A stretch of 64,000 nt of DNA from Cryptomeria japonica (Eukaryota > Streptophyta > Pinopsida > Cupressales > Cupressaceae): contig NC_081414.1 of assembly GCF_030272615.1 (NCBI RefSeq), positions 391,001 to 455,000 on the forward strand, written 5' to 3'. The notes beneath the pieces were generated by a model. The model saw nothing but the letters and a program-made list of their open reading frames with translations. It searched no databases and was not told where the DNA came from. Position 1 is the first letter of the stretch. The number at the start of each line of letters is the position of its first letter. Made by a program: the position numbers and the translations under genes. Below are positions 46,571-57,520 of the stretch, piece by piece.

Positions 46571-47519
46571 CTTTTGCTCGGAAAATTGCTTCTTCAATGG
46601 ATGGTGGACATTTCTATGTCCTTCATATATCTCTCACAGAAATCTCATATTCATAATCTGCTCATAACTTCTTCATTAACCTCCTCATAAATCCTTCAAA
46701 AGTCTACGCACATGAATCCTTCAAATATCTGCCCATAGAGCCTTCACAACTCTGTTCTATTCTCCTTAAATCTGCTCAAATGTTCTCTCCAATATGCTTC
46801 ATAAGTCTTTTCCAAAGTATGTTCTTCTACATAAATCTGCTTTTGTGAATATATGATATATTCTTTTTACTCTCCACAAAATTCTGATCTAGACTGCACT
46901 AGATCTGCTCTACATACTCTAAAATCTCATTGCTTGTTTTACTCCCACTTATCTTTTATTAATACCACTCATATGCCTCTTCACCCAAGAGACATAATCC
47001 TTTACAAAAGAGACATCTATTCTGCTCTAAATCTGCTTATTACTCTTATGATTTTTCATTATTAAACTTGCATCTTTTATCTCCAATTCTGCTTGTCTTT
47101 ATACCCAGCATACTTCTAAATGAATGAAGGTCATTTAAAAAGGGACAACTTCCCAAGGATGGTGACTTCTTTCCCAAGAGAGGTGACTTTGTGAAAGAAG
47201 TCTGCCTGTATTTAATTTATCTTTTATTTCCTTAAAGGTCAGCCATACAAATATTAGACATAAATTTTGTCTTAGTGCTGTCTTATGCCTAGTGAGTTGG
47301 CCAGCCTTTAAGCTTCAAAACAGATATATTTGTTCTCCAATGTGAGCAACACCATCAGCAGGTTGGTCAGTATTTAAATGATGATGCTTTATAATTATTT
47401 CTTCCCCTAGCGTGCAGATATCAAGACATATTATAGCAGCAGTATGATTCCATCTTGATATAACAATTTCCTTCAGTGACAAAAGTCTCTCCACACCTTT
47501 GACATCAATGACAATAATT
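46571..47519. other. Spacer, no gene seen
   Basis: Pyrimidine-rich sequence with recurring 'ctgctc', 'ccttcaaa' and 'tctgctcataa' words (46600-47100), then AT-rich DNA. It could be internal or leader sequence of the family A element to its left, but no domain or boundary is visible. Confidence 0.35.
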
Positions 47520-49414
47520 CAAACAGGCATAAAACCAAAACTCAAACCTTCAACACTATCCTCCAACCTACACTAAAATGGGAGCATCGGAACAGGCAAT
47601 GAACGTCTATCAAAGCTTAACACACGAAGGAATTTTGTCAGATATTACAGTTGGGAATGCTCTGGCCGACATACACACAAATGTAGCAGCATAGACATGG
47701 CAACCTAAACTGTTTGACAGAATGCCTCAAAGAGATGTCATCTCATGGAATGCAATAATTGCAAGATATCCACCAAATAGATTGGTTGTGAAGGCTTTAT
47801 AAACTCAAGCAAATGAATCTACTTGACAGGTGCAAAGCCAAAACCACTACCTATGCCAGCATCACCCATGCCCATGCCAAGATGGGAGCTTTGTGACAAA
47901 GTTCAGACAACCGTCAGAGCATAATCAAGTGCAGATTTATTTGTTGAAAATGACATTAGAAACTTTCAAGAAAATTCATCTAGCAACGTGGAAGCACACA
48001 AAGGCTGTGACATGTTTAATAGAATGCCTCGAACACTGTCATTTCATAGAATAGAATGATTGCAGAATACGCACAAAACAGGTGTGTTGTAAAGGCTTTA
48101 GAAATGTTCAAGCAGATGCAATTAGCAGGTACAGAACTAAACTCCACAACATCATGTCCCTGCCTTGCATGCATGAAGAAGTGGGCAGGTGTGGTGAAGT
48201 TTAAATAGTAAGGAGATTGCTGGAAGATAGAGGAACTAAAAAAATATCTGGATGTAGTTGGATCAAAGGCCATAAAATGGCACAACAGATCTATGCAAAG
48301 TTGGAGAAATCATCTTGGCAAATGAAGGCAGCAGGGTATTTCCAAATTCAAGTCATCTACTTAATATTGTGGAAGAGAAGGAAAAAGAATTATTTATCTG
48401 CTGCCATAGTCAAAAGTTAGCAATTGCATTTGGTTTGTTAAACAGGACCCCTGGAACAACTATTAGAGTTGTTAAGAAAATAGTTTGAGGACTCTGTGAC
48501 CACTCTCCAGAACTCTCCAAACTCCCAAGTCCTATCTTTGGCCAAGTCCACTCGCCATTGACTACTGCGGTGAGTCCAGATGAGTTCTAGGGAGTACTTG
48601 TCCGAGTCTCGCCCCAGAACTCCCCAAGACCCAGACACAGACTCCCGAATTCTAGGCGCAGATTCTCAGGTCTGCTTGGGTGTGCCTAGGGCAGTAAAAA
48701 AACATTAAAAAGTGACTTTTTCTTCACTTTTTTTAATCCAATCATGTCCAAAATAGGTCTGAACAGCAAAATAGGAAAGGAAGGAGAGGAAAACTGGAGC
48801 ATTGAGATCCAAAAAGACATTTTTGAAGAAACAATTCGTCATCATTTTGATACTGTAGCACCTTTTAGTTTGAGGCCTAACAAATTGAGTTACATTAGGA
48901 GAGGAAAGAGGAAGATGTAGATTGTATGTGGTTGTTTTTCTCATTTTGACATATCATTATACGCAAACATTTATAAACTTATGTGTTATACATTTGAAAG
49001 TTTGAAACTATGAGTATGAATTAAGAAATTTCAATAATGAGTATTTGAAGATCATACGACATGTGTAATTTTTGAATATGACAAATTGATAGTCAAATCA
49101 GGTTTTTATGTTCTCTAAATCCATTAATTTGTTTTTGTTTTTTTTTGGTAAAACTACGGTTTTTTTTGCCGAGTCCTATCTGAGTTTTTTGCCAAGTCTG
49201 TGCTGAGGCCCGAGTCCAAATCCTATTTTCGGCTGCCAAGTCCATGGCAACGCCAAGTTTTCAAACATTGGTTACAAACCTTCGAGTGTGTTATGACTGC
49301 TAAACTGCATCTAAATTCATCTTCAACATGGCAGCAAGAGAGATTATTCCCAGAGATGTGAACCATTTCCATCATTTTAAACACAGACAATGTTCTTGTG
49401 GAAATTATTGGTGA
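47520..49414 (+). pseudogene. DYW-class PPR pseudogene split by a small hAT-like element
   Basis: PPR repeat words include LFDRMPQRDVISWNAIIARY (about 47715-47775). The E region is clear at 48215-48345 (RRLLEDRGTKKISGCSWI, QQIYAKLEKSSWQMKAAGY). The DYW deaminase follows. HSQKLAIAFGLLN has Gln in place of the catalytic Glu of the HxE motif (48405-48413). After the insert come LRVCYDC, the CxxC zinc motif (49289-49300), and the final [16 protein letters not shown] with TGA at 49412-49414. In the family this domain deaminates C to U in chloroplast or mitochondrial RNA. Stops, frame changes, the lost Glu and the insertion make this copy dead. Confidence 0.85.
48479..49270. mobile_element. Small non-autonomous hAT-like element inside the DYW domain
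   Basis: The insert separates the HxE and CxxC parts of the deaminase. Flanks GTTAAGAA (48471-48478) and GTTACAAA (49271-49278) match at 6 of 8 positions, consistent with a decayed 8-bp duplication. Ends AATAGTTTGAGGACT and (reverse complement) CAATGTTTGAAAACT are imperfect inverted repeats. Both subterminal regions are rich in GAGTC/GACTC and CAAGTCC words, as in plant hAT elements. It has no transposase ORF. Confidence 0.7.
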
Positions 49415-49660
49415 TGCTAAAGAAACAATCTGATAAATAGATTTGCACTATAATAATGTACACTGTATCAAATATCCAGTACTAATGAAAGGAAATCCAT
49501 CAAAACATAATAGAAGGGAGCATTTTGTTAGATGTTGTAGTTACAACTTACAAGTGCCCTGCTAGACACACACACAAGATGTAGAATCATAAACAAAGCA
49601 CCTGAATCATCTGATAGAATGTCATGAAAGTGTATCATAGGCTATGAGTGGCCTCCTCTG
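49415..49660 (+). pseudogene. PPR pseudogene 3' flank and further PPR remnant
   Basis: Positions 49426-49475 are nearly the same as 24974-25020. Beyond them frames give ALLDTHTRCRIINKAPE and SDRMS, again PPR-like (compare ALVDMYAKCG...). This supports a shared ancestral duplication of PPR pseudogenes. Strongly decayed. Confidence 0.5.
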
Positions 49661-50980
49661 GAACAAAATAAGGTTGCAACATGTGGCTTAAATAGGATGT
49701 ATAGGTATTAGGATGAATAAAATGTGTAAGAAATGCTTCAATCTTGTCATGACCATGTGTTTCCGAAGATGCATTATCAATAAGTAAATGCACTATCTTT
49801 CCAACATGATTACTTCTTATCGATGGAACACTGTTACGAATGATAACATGGCAAATGAGCAGTGTGAACATCCTTGACTTGGTGAATCTATCTACGTGGG
49901 GAAAATAACCATTGCTTTGTAGAAAATACTAACGAGATATTTTAGGATGACACATATTCTTTCAAACATGATTGATAAATTATACAAGATGGTGATGAAG
50001 ATCAGTACACAAGAATTGACCATGGCTTGCACAAGCTTCCTTGTTATTCAAGAGAACGTTATATTCATGGAACAAAAGGGGTGTTTAACAAATGCAGTTG
50101 GAGTGCATTCCCTTGAAGTCCAAGTTGTTCATGATTGCAAGAAGACACGGTGCTCACCTCAATTAAACTAATGACTTATTCTTTCTTCCAAAGTTATAGA
50201 TTTCCAGTTTCCTTTTTGCCAAGTCACTTATGTCACTCATTGTAGTCCAAATTAGGAAATGGACTTTGTTTCCAAGGAAATCAAACAAATTCTGACTAGA
50301 TTGTTTATCCAGTGACCACATATTCTCAAACAAGGGCAAAATGAACTTTTTGTAAACAACCTACTGATGGATTTGGGATCAACACGAAATGTTAGCAAGG
50401 TAAATTTGACAACGCGGCAGATACCAAGATCTTGAACAGCCATTGATATTTCAAAGAGATCACTAATGCATTATTATGAGGTTGCAATAAATCATAGTAA
50501 GGTTGACCCTAGCAATAAATCAGTGGTGAGACCCTTTGCATAGCTGGTCTAGGAAGCATCCAATTTTAACAATCAATACTGTGCCAGCCTAAATATTCCC
50601 AAGATTTAGAAATAAAAATCAAATAAAAAAATTATGTGCCATACAAGTTTTTTTTAATCTATAATTTGTAGCCATGAGGACCACTCCCTTTTCTATATAT
50701 ATCAAAAAAACCAATATAATAGTTTCAAGATATAATAGCTTTCAGGAGGAGAAATGAAAACTCTATTGTACTGTCTTTCTATCTTTCTGCCTAACTTCTA
50801 ACTCTTTATTTTTCTTTTCTAACAGAAAGATCATCTTAAGACAATAGTACAGAAAATTATTAATAGCTATTGAAAGTACCATATACCTAAGTTGTTTGGC
50901 TAGAAGGAACCATAAAAGGCCTTATTTATCCCAGCTGATATCCTTGGCCTACCTCATTTGGTAGCAAACCTATAATTTGT
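49661..50980. other. Spacer with one unexplained minus-strand ORF
   Basis: A 78-residue minus-strand frame (49871-49635) reads MFTLLICHVIIRNSVPSIRS and continues to FVPEEATHSL before a stop. The sequence looks protein-like, but I do not recognise it. The remainder to 50980 is AT-rich with no identifiable feature. Confidence 0.35.
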
Positions 50981-50981
50981 T

Positions 50982-51545
50982 TCAGGAAAACAACCCCGCC
51001 CTACGTCTATCTTCTTTCCATGGTATTGTAGTTGTAATAAATGGCCTCCATAGAGCCCAAACAGGTCCATAGTCCAAATATAGGATACCATTGGTCGGTG
51101 GTAGCCCTACACTGATGACTGCTTCATTTATTATAACATCCAAACTCCCCAGAAATTTCTCCTTAATCAACATCTCTGCTACCCTTTTAAGCAAGCCCTT
51201 ATCTTTGCTGAGGTCCATAATTATAGGAATAAAAATAGTTCGCACATCTGTATTCATCCAATATCTATGATCTGCACTCATAAATTCGTCCCCGAGAACC
51301 CATTCCAATGCATTCAGAATAAATCCATTATTAGTATAAACAAAATCATCCTTTGTTCACTGATACCACCCAGGAAAGCCAATTGCCTCTGTTTGCAGAT
51401 TAAACGACACAAGAGTATCCATGTAAGCAGGGGATAAAAACCAAATGCAGATAGAATAAAGGAGGATCCATATATAGGCCTTCCATTATTAGTTAATACT
51501 CGTTCATAACAAAATCCTTGAAGGCTCCTCCTTGCTTGGCACAAG
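50982..51545 (-). pseudogene. Unrecognised minus-strand ORF remnant
   Basis: Minus-strand frames give an upstream segment (51544-51314, CQARRSLQGFCYERVLTNNG) and, in another frame, a 108-residue segment (51308-50982). The latter contains LGDEFMSADHRYWMNTDVRT and GLPPTNGILYLDYGPVWALW. Reading in the second frame can be extended upstream (NLQTEAIGFPGWYQ, a TGA, then DDFVYTNNGFILNALEW), so it appears to be one gene with at least one stop. It has coding-like composition, but I cannot name a family. The LINE fragment lies immediately upstream on the same strand. Confidence 0.4.
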
Positions 51546-51679
51546 CCAAACTGACTCGACCAATCAAATGAATGGCATTGGCTTTGGATGATTAAACTTT
51601 AAATGATTTGTTACCATTTCCTTGGATTGGCCTAAAATTCACTAGCCATTGTTACTCATTATTTCTTGCAACTTTAGCC

Positions 51680-52165
51680 AAGGGCTTAAGCTTGAATTGA
51701 TAATGCTTTCTTTATTCATGATGATGACATTATTTGCAAGAAAATATATTTCAACATTTATCTCTCTTAAAATATGATTTATGTTAAAATTCTCAAAACT
51801 GTCCAATAGAGGCCAAACATGTTTTAATAAATTGTTGATCTTCCAATTAGGGGATTTTCTCTTTTTGACTGCATTTGTAATTTCAAAGAGTCCCCTTCAA
51901 TTTTGACATTTTTGGAACTATAAGTTTTCCAAATATGATGGAGACCAAGTATGAGGGCTTGAATTTCAGCTTCATAGTTTGTGCCTCTGAGTTTTTTGAT
52001 GCTGCACCGATGACCTTTCCATTTTCATTCCTAATGATGCATCCAACTACCAAAATGCCAAGATTCCCTTTTGAAGCCCCACCAAATTTCAATTCAACCC
52101 AATTAGGTTTAGGGGGGATCCACTCTAAGATTAGGCAACTTAACTTTGCCATCCCTAATAATGAG
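51680..52165 (-). pseudogene. LINE RNase H domain fragment
   Basis: The minus strand reads PPKPNWVELKFGGASKGNLG and GCIIRNENGKVIGAASKNSE (52115-52020), the RNase H domain at the C-terminus of plant L1 ORF2, with the first catalytic Asp changed (FGGAS for FDGAS). A second frame (about 51895-51770) continues KKRKSPNWKINNLLKHVWPL and NINHILREIN, the later RNase H block. No RT is present, so this is an isolated 3' piece. Confidence 0.8.
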
Positions 52166-52189
52166 GGTATGTGCCATACAAGTTGATAA

Positions 52190-53540
52190 GTTGGTAGTGT
52201 TCAACTTCAAATATAATACTAAAATTAGATTACCGTTTTAAATTACGATACACTTAATTACAAGAAGAGGATTTGTACTGAAAAAATCACAAATTAATCC
52301 TACAGTAATAATATTGAGTGGAATGGATGCAAGATTTTCTGCAAATGTTATTAATTCACAAACAATTTGACGTGACTTGTTTATTTCTACTGAGGGCAAT
52401 TTTGTTCTTATCAGCATTAACTACTATTAGGTACCTTAAGCGGTGAAAATAGTAAAGATTCTGCACAACATATTCAGGGTAGTATATGCTCTCATATACA
52501 AGTTCCAAAGGATGATGCAAATCAGTCATGGTAATGGTCCAAACACATTACCCACCTTATTTTTGCAATAATTACTTGTGTGATAGGTATTCAATTTTTC
52601 TCTACCGGTGCACCAAGGACTTGGGAAATTCTCCAAACCATAAAGAATCAATTGATTCTATTTGATAGAATTTAGTTTCTGAATACCCTTCATGTTTCAG
52701 ATGGAAGGCTAACCCTGCATTTTTGGTATTCACTCGTTCTTTAAATTGTTTCTAATACATTTAAATTTATGGCTCTATATATGTGCAAAACATAATCATT
52801 CAAAGTAAATGTAACATTACAAAGGCTCATAAATCAAAAAAAAATGTCAATAAACTACAGCCTGTAACATGTGCAGTGCACATTTTAAAAAATTGTTGAA
52901 AACTTAAAAAGAGATTTAAACCTGGAAGCTGAATTTAATCTGGTCTCAGGAAGCCATTGTCCAGAGAGTAAAAAGACCTCTTCCCTTTGCAAGTAAGGTA
53001 AATATAATAATCTTTCTGCTCCATGTGTCAGACGACGTGACTAAACTGCATGTGCACACAAACAGTAGACAACTGAGACAAGAAAAGAAAAAAAACCCTT
53101 CAAGAGCTTGTGAAATGCCAATGAAACTGGAACAAATTGAAGTTAAAAAGGTAAAATCAACCAAAAAAACAATGGTAAAGTACATAAAAAGCTTTATGTT
53201 TCTATGATTCCCAACACAAGCAAAATTCAAAACTGAATGAAAAAAAACAAGATTAAAATTTCCATAATAATAGAAATAATATACAATGCTTTTTAATAAT
53301 GTCTGGAAATAACAGTGTTCTACCCTCTTTTCCCCTGCTAGCCAGCTGCCAAATTGTTGTATCATGCAAAGAAAAAGTTTGCCAAGGAATCAGATCAAAT
53401 ATAAAGTGCCTAGAACAACAAAAATCTATCGAGCAAAACTCTAAAGAGAGCCAAAAGACAGTCCCTCTTTATATCAGCCCTGGTTAAATGATTCTAAAAT
53501 GACATATTTTCAAGAACAACGTATTGTACATAGTTCTCTT
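52190..53540. other. Spacer downstream of the PPR gene
   Basis: No conserved domain found. The nearer part (53300-53540) may include the 3' untranslated region of the minus-strand PPR gene. AT-rich, with short chance frames only. Confidence 0.4.
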
Positions 53541-53693
53541 TCACGAGTCAGTAGAAAATATGTAAGACACAAACAATACTAATAAAGGTAGTAATTACAA
53601 TGATATGCAGAACAAAGCAGCTGCAGAGAGAGCTGCAATCTTGCTCAGACTCACTCCTGGTCAGACGCCAATGCACCCAGTAAGATATGCATT

Positions 53694-53868
53694 TTAGGTT
53701 TTTGATAATGCATTCAAGTACCCCAGTTGCTTGATCTGCTAACCCTACATTCAAGAACATATCTGTCAACTGTTTTTGAAAGCAACCAGCATCTAGCAGT
53801 ATTCTCAGGAAATTTTCAGCTTGTTTTGCTCTACTTGCCTTGTTGCAGATTTTCACAATGGTATCCAA
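53694..53868 (-). pseudogene. Diverged extra PPR repeat just 3' of the PPR gene
   Basis: Starting about 12 bp beyond the PPR stop codon, a minus-strand frame reads TIVKICNKASRAKQAENFLR and ILLDAGCFQKQLTDMF. It aligns with the last repeat of the intact gene (EVYSKAGKVKKAYKILRMMI, DAGCSPNHVTDTIL). The frame is not the same as that of the gene. It looks like a tandem duplicate of the gene's 3' end or an abandoned former C-terminus. The open frame goes on to 53548 but the residues after about 53694 are not PPR-like. Confidence 0.6.
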
Positions 53869-53879
53869 GAAATATTAAC

Positions 53880-56390
53880 TTAAGAAATCTGATCAGTTCT
53901 GATCGATGCCTTTTGGTACCTTAATTTCTCAATCTGCTGTTCTAGAAAATCAAGTATTGTATCTGTGACGTGATTTGGAGAACAGCCTGCATCTATCATC
54001 ATTCTCAAAATTTTGTAAGCTTTCTTTACCTTACCTGCTTTGCTGTAAACTTCTATTAGAGTGTTATAAGTGACAACATCTGGAGTGAGCCCATTAGCAG
54101 TCATTCCTCTAAAAAGTTTTTCTACCTCGTCTAATTCACCTGCTTTTCCGGCTGTATTTATTAAGGTATTGTACATAACAATGTCCAAGTATCCTCCCTT
54201 CCTTAACATTGCCTGAAGAACTGCATGCGACATATCTTTTTCACCGTTCTTTCCAAGGCTATCAATGATTATGTTGTATGTAGCTACATCAGCAAAACTT
54301 GATTTCCTACCCATTTCCAGGAAAAGTCCCCAGGCCTCCCCGAAATAGCCTTTCTTAACAAACACTGTTAGCAATGTATTATAAGTATAGGTTTCAGGCT
54401 CACTTCCGTTTTCAATCATATTTCTAAATAACCTAAAAGCTGTCTTTACCTTCCCTTGTTCTGAAAAAACAGACATGTAAGTGTTGAACATATCAATATT
54501 AAAAGAATCCATCCCTCTACCTTGTATTCTTCTTCCCTTTAATGCCAAAAATCCTGGGTAAGCTTCAAAATCAAAATCCCTGTCTGCAGTATCCTGTTCA
54601 CCAGCACCATTTGTATGATCCACTGAGACTTTGGAAGTATCAGCACATCCATTCCTCTTCTGTGGATCTTCTTCTGTGCTTGTATCATTGGCAAACATGT
54701 CTGAAGAAGATAGACTTACAGTAAAGTTATTTACATCTTCTATCCCTTGAGAGACCTTGCCTATATCTGTTGGAGCACGTACGAGCTTCAAGGCATGGTT
54801 CTCAACAATACTATCTCCCATGCTTGTTTTCATATGTGATACATGACCAACGGGAGGCCAAATGTTACTCTGTTCCTTCTTCTTTTCTGGGTCACCACTA
54901 AAAGCATTGTTATTCTTTACAAACATAAATCTTTGGTCTAGACCTTCCTCTTGCCTGTCTTTAGTTACCGCCTCCATATCAGCACTCCATCTTATGATAT
55001 TAGGGACAACACTGCTATCTCCAATCCGCTTCATAAGCTGACGTGCCCAGTCCTGTCTACCAGAGCGATGAAGCGCAATCAACAGCGATGTTATTGTTAC
55101 CATGTCAGATGCCAGCCCTCTGGATTCCATTTCTTCCAACAATCTAAGGGAATCCTCAATTCTCCCCATCTTGCACAAATACGAAATAACTATGCTATAT
55201 GTGATTCCATCTACACACTGTCTTTTCTTCTTCAAATCATCAAAGAGCATATAGGCAGCTTCTGCCCTACCTTTCTTGAATAAGCCATCAATCAAGATAT
55301 TGTAAGAGAAGCAATTTGGCACCATGCCTTGCTGTACCATCGTCTCAAAGAGTTTGCATGCATCGTCTAACTTTCCAACCTTGAACAGGCCATCAAGAAG
55401 AGCATTATACACAATGAGATCAGGATTGCAACTTTCATGAACCATTTCACTGAAAAGTTTAAGTGCATCACTGATCTTATTCACTTTACACAATCCACGG
55501 ATCAGCGTTCCATAACTAATGGCATCGGGGTCATGCCCTTGGCCCTTCATCTCTTCAATTATGTCCATCGCTTCGTTCAATTTTCCTGCCTTACATCGAA
55601 CAGCAATCAAGCAATTGTATATACATACATCCGGAGGACATCCTCGATCTTTCATTTCTTCAAACATTTCTTCAGCTAGACCCAATTTGCCAACTACCCC
55701 AAAAGCATGAATGCAGATACTATAAGTCCATTTATCAAAAATGCAACCCATGTTTCTAGCATCCCAAAACACTTTCTCGAACTCCGTCATCATATACACC
55801 TTTCTCAAACCTAACAAGAGCTGATTGAGTGCAGTGGTATATGGATTTATATTGGCTTTCAACATGGTGTTAAATATAACAAAGGCTTTATTAACTTGGG
55901 ATTTCTTAAGAAGGGCTACAATTATATAATTATACAACTGAGGATTAATTTGGCTAAACCCACCATGTTGTTCCATTCTATCCAGAATCTCTAAGGCCTC
56001 GTCAAACATACCTGATTTGATAAAACTGCGAAATAGAAGCTTGGAAGTCTCAGTGTCTACAGAGCATCCATCCTTCTTGAGGTCATTCAGGAGAGAGGGC
56101 ACCATTTCTAGCTTGTCTTCCCTGCACAGTCTCCAAATCATGGGGGTGTATGTTTTGGCGTGATGTTTGAAGCCCTTCTGTAGGCCTGCCCACTTGAAGA
56201 AATTCAGTGTTTTTTCCACGTCTAAACCCCTGGCTTTTATGACTCCTAAAACTATGCGGTGGTCAAGTTGTTTAATGGAAAGAGCAGAGAGGGACTTGTT
56301 GATGTCTGTGCCTCCTTTTCGGAGCGCCTGGCATATGGATGCCACCTCCAATATTCTCAATGTATTGCCAACTCCGCCCCCATTCGGCAT
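53880..56390 (-). CDS. P-class pentatricopeptide repeat protein (836 aa), intact
   Basis: A single uninterrupted frame of 836 residues without introns. P-type 35-residue PPR motifs fill about residues 80-460 and 630-815, for example PDVCIYNCLIAVRCKAGKLN, PDAISYGTLIRGLCKVNKIS and PDVVTYNTLIEVYSKAGKVK. A Ser/Asp-rich, non-repeat linker occupies about 465-625. There is no E or DYW domain. PPR arrays bind single-stranded organelle RNA. The split array and the C-terminus (GGYLDIVMYNTLIN, NHVTDTILDFL) recall Arabidopsis At4g01570, recognised from memory and not checked. The ATG at 56390-56388 is the first in frame; a TAG lies 12 codons upstream. An N-terminal organelle transit peptide is not obvious. 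Confidence 0.93.
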   Translation of the reverse strand: MPNGGGVGNTLRILEVASICQALRKGGTDINKSLSALSIKQLDHRIVLGVIKARGLDVEKTLNFFKWAGLQKGFKHHAKTYTPMIWRLCREDKLEMVPSLLNDLKKDGCSVDTETSKLLFRSFIKSGMFDEALEILDRMEQHGGFSQINPQLYNYIIVALLKKSQVNKAFVIFNTMLKANINPYTTALNQLLLGLRKVYMMTEFEKVFWDARNMGCIFDKWTYSICIHAFGVVGKLGLAEEMFEEMKDRGCPPDVCIYNCLIAVRCKAGKLNEAMDIIEEMKGQGHDPDAISYGTLIRGLCKVNKISDALKLFSEMVHESCNPDLIVYNALLDGLFKVGKLDDACKLFETMVQQGMVPNCFSYNILIDGLFKKGRAEAAYMLFDDLKKKRQCVDGITYSIVISYLCKMGRIEDSLRLLEEMESRGLASDMVTITSLLIALHRSGRQDWARQLMKRIGDSSVVPNIIRWSADMEAVTKDRQEEGLDQRFMFVKNNNAFSGDPEKKKEQSNIWPPVGHVSHMKTSMGDSIVENHALKLVRAPTDIGKVSQGIEDVNNFTVSLSSSDMFANDTSTEEDPQKRNGCADTSKVSVDHTNGAGEQDTADRDFDFEAYPGFLALKGRRIQGRGMDSFNIDMFNTYMSVFSEQGKVKTAFRLFRNMIENGSEPETYTYNTLLTVFVKKGYFGEAWGLFLEMGRKSSFADVATYNIIIDSLGKNGEKDMSHAVLQAMLRKGGYLDIVMYNTLINTAGKAGELDEVEKLFRGMTANGLTPDVVTYNTLIEVYSKAGKVKKAYKILRMMIDAGCSPNHVTDTILDFLEQQIEKLRYQKASIRTDQIS

Positions 56391-57413
56391 TGCAAATGGG
56401 AAGATACTAGTTTTACTTCCATTCTAACATGCTCTCACCGTCTCCTCATTTGCAGAGTGTTTTCTTTACACTAGTTAAAGCATCGATCAAATAACAAAAA
56501 CCGATTGGAGAGAAATAGGAAAAAGTTTATCTTCTCCAGGGCTTATGAAGATTGTTGCGATTGTTATCATAGTTTTGAATTAAATTATGTTATTTCTTTG
56601 AACTTCTAGGTTATACACCTATGGCTATAAAAGACAAATGAGGAAAAAATTTAAAACTCTCGGGGGACTTTTTAGTCAAGAAGATTTAAACTCAAGCATT
56701 GTGAGTGAGTTCGTATATTATACCAATGTTTGTATACAACTATTTTGGATTGATGTGTCAATGAGCAATCATAATTTTAAAATATTGCCACAATATTATA
56801 GTCTAAAAAATATTTTTGTTTTTTAATGATTTTTTAATTATGATTTTTCTTTTCTATAGTTAATTTTGTAAATTGTTATTGTAGAATTTTATCATTGTCA
56901 TATAACCCATCAACATGATGAGTAAAATTTAATTTCTCAATTTTCAACTCTTATATAAACTTGTGTGTCATTTATTCATGGTCACCAAAGAAGTGAAAGC
57001 CATGCCACTACCACAACATTCATGCGCAAGAAACTCCATAGTGGAGAGCCAACCCACTTGGCCCTAAACCTCTATGTAGTGTCTACAATGTGTGATTCAA
57101 ATCCAAAAGTCTACTTTCAAAGTATACATTGGTCATAAGTCTCACTTTTCTTGGTGATGTGCATTCCAATAGCCTACTAAAATAGCTACTATTAATGAGG
57201 TGGAGGACATCTACACTTTGAGAGTAGAGAGACTTGCAGGCCTTCAATAACACCAAGGCCTACGCAACTCCACATTGTCCAACTCTTTGCCATCCTTATA
57301 TTGAATCAATACTTCACTCACTAACACCCTCTCCTATTCTTCCTTCAAATGTTGACATGCAACAATGTGTACTTTTTGTTTGGCTTCACTTTTGTTCTTC
57401 TCCTTTTAATTAA
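56391..57413. other. Upstream region of the PPR gene and spacer
   Basis: This should contain the promoter and 5' untranslated region of the minus-strand PPR gene (nearest 56391-56600), but I cannot point to a convincing TATA box. The rest (56900-57400) shows no recognisable feature. Confidence 0.4.
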
Positions 57414-57520
57414 TAACACTTTCTTTACTTGAAGTCTCAATAAAAACACCTTCTTTGCTTGAGTCTCCTTAACACCTTCTTTGCTTCAATCTCCTTAACA
57501 CCTTATTTGCTTCTAGTCTT
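57414..57520. repeat. 26-bp short tandem repeat, about four units
   Basis: Units related to AACACCTTCTTTGCTTGAGT plus CTCCTT start at about 57414 (a longer, diverged unit), 57445, 57471 and 57497. Confidence 0.8.

Noticed and set aside
57000..57100. A GTGTCTACA motif near 57080 as the end of another minus-strand TGTAGACAC LTR
   Set aside because: No matching left end or target duplication could be found, so it is not listed as an element.
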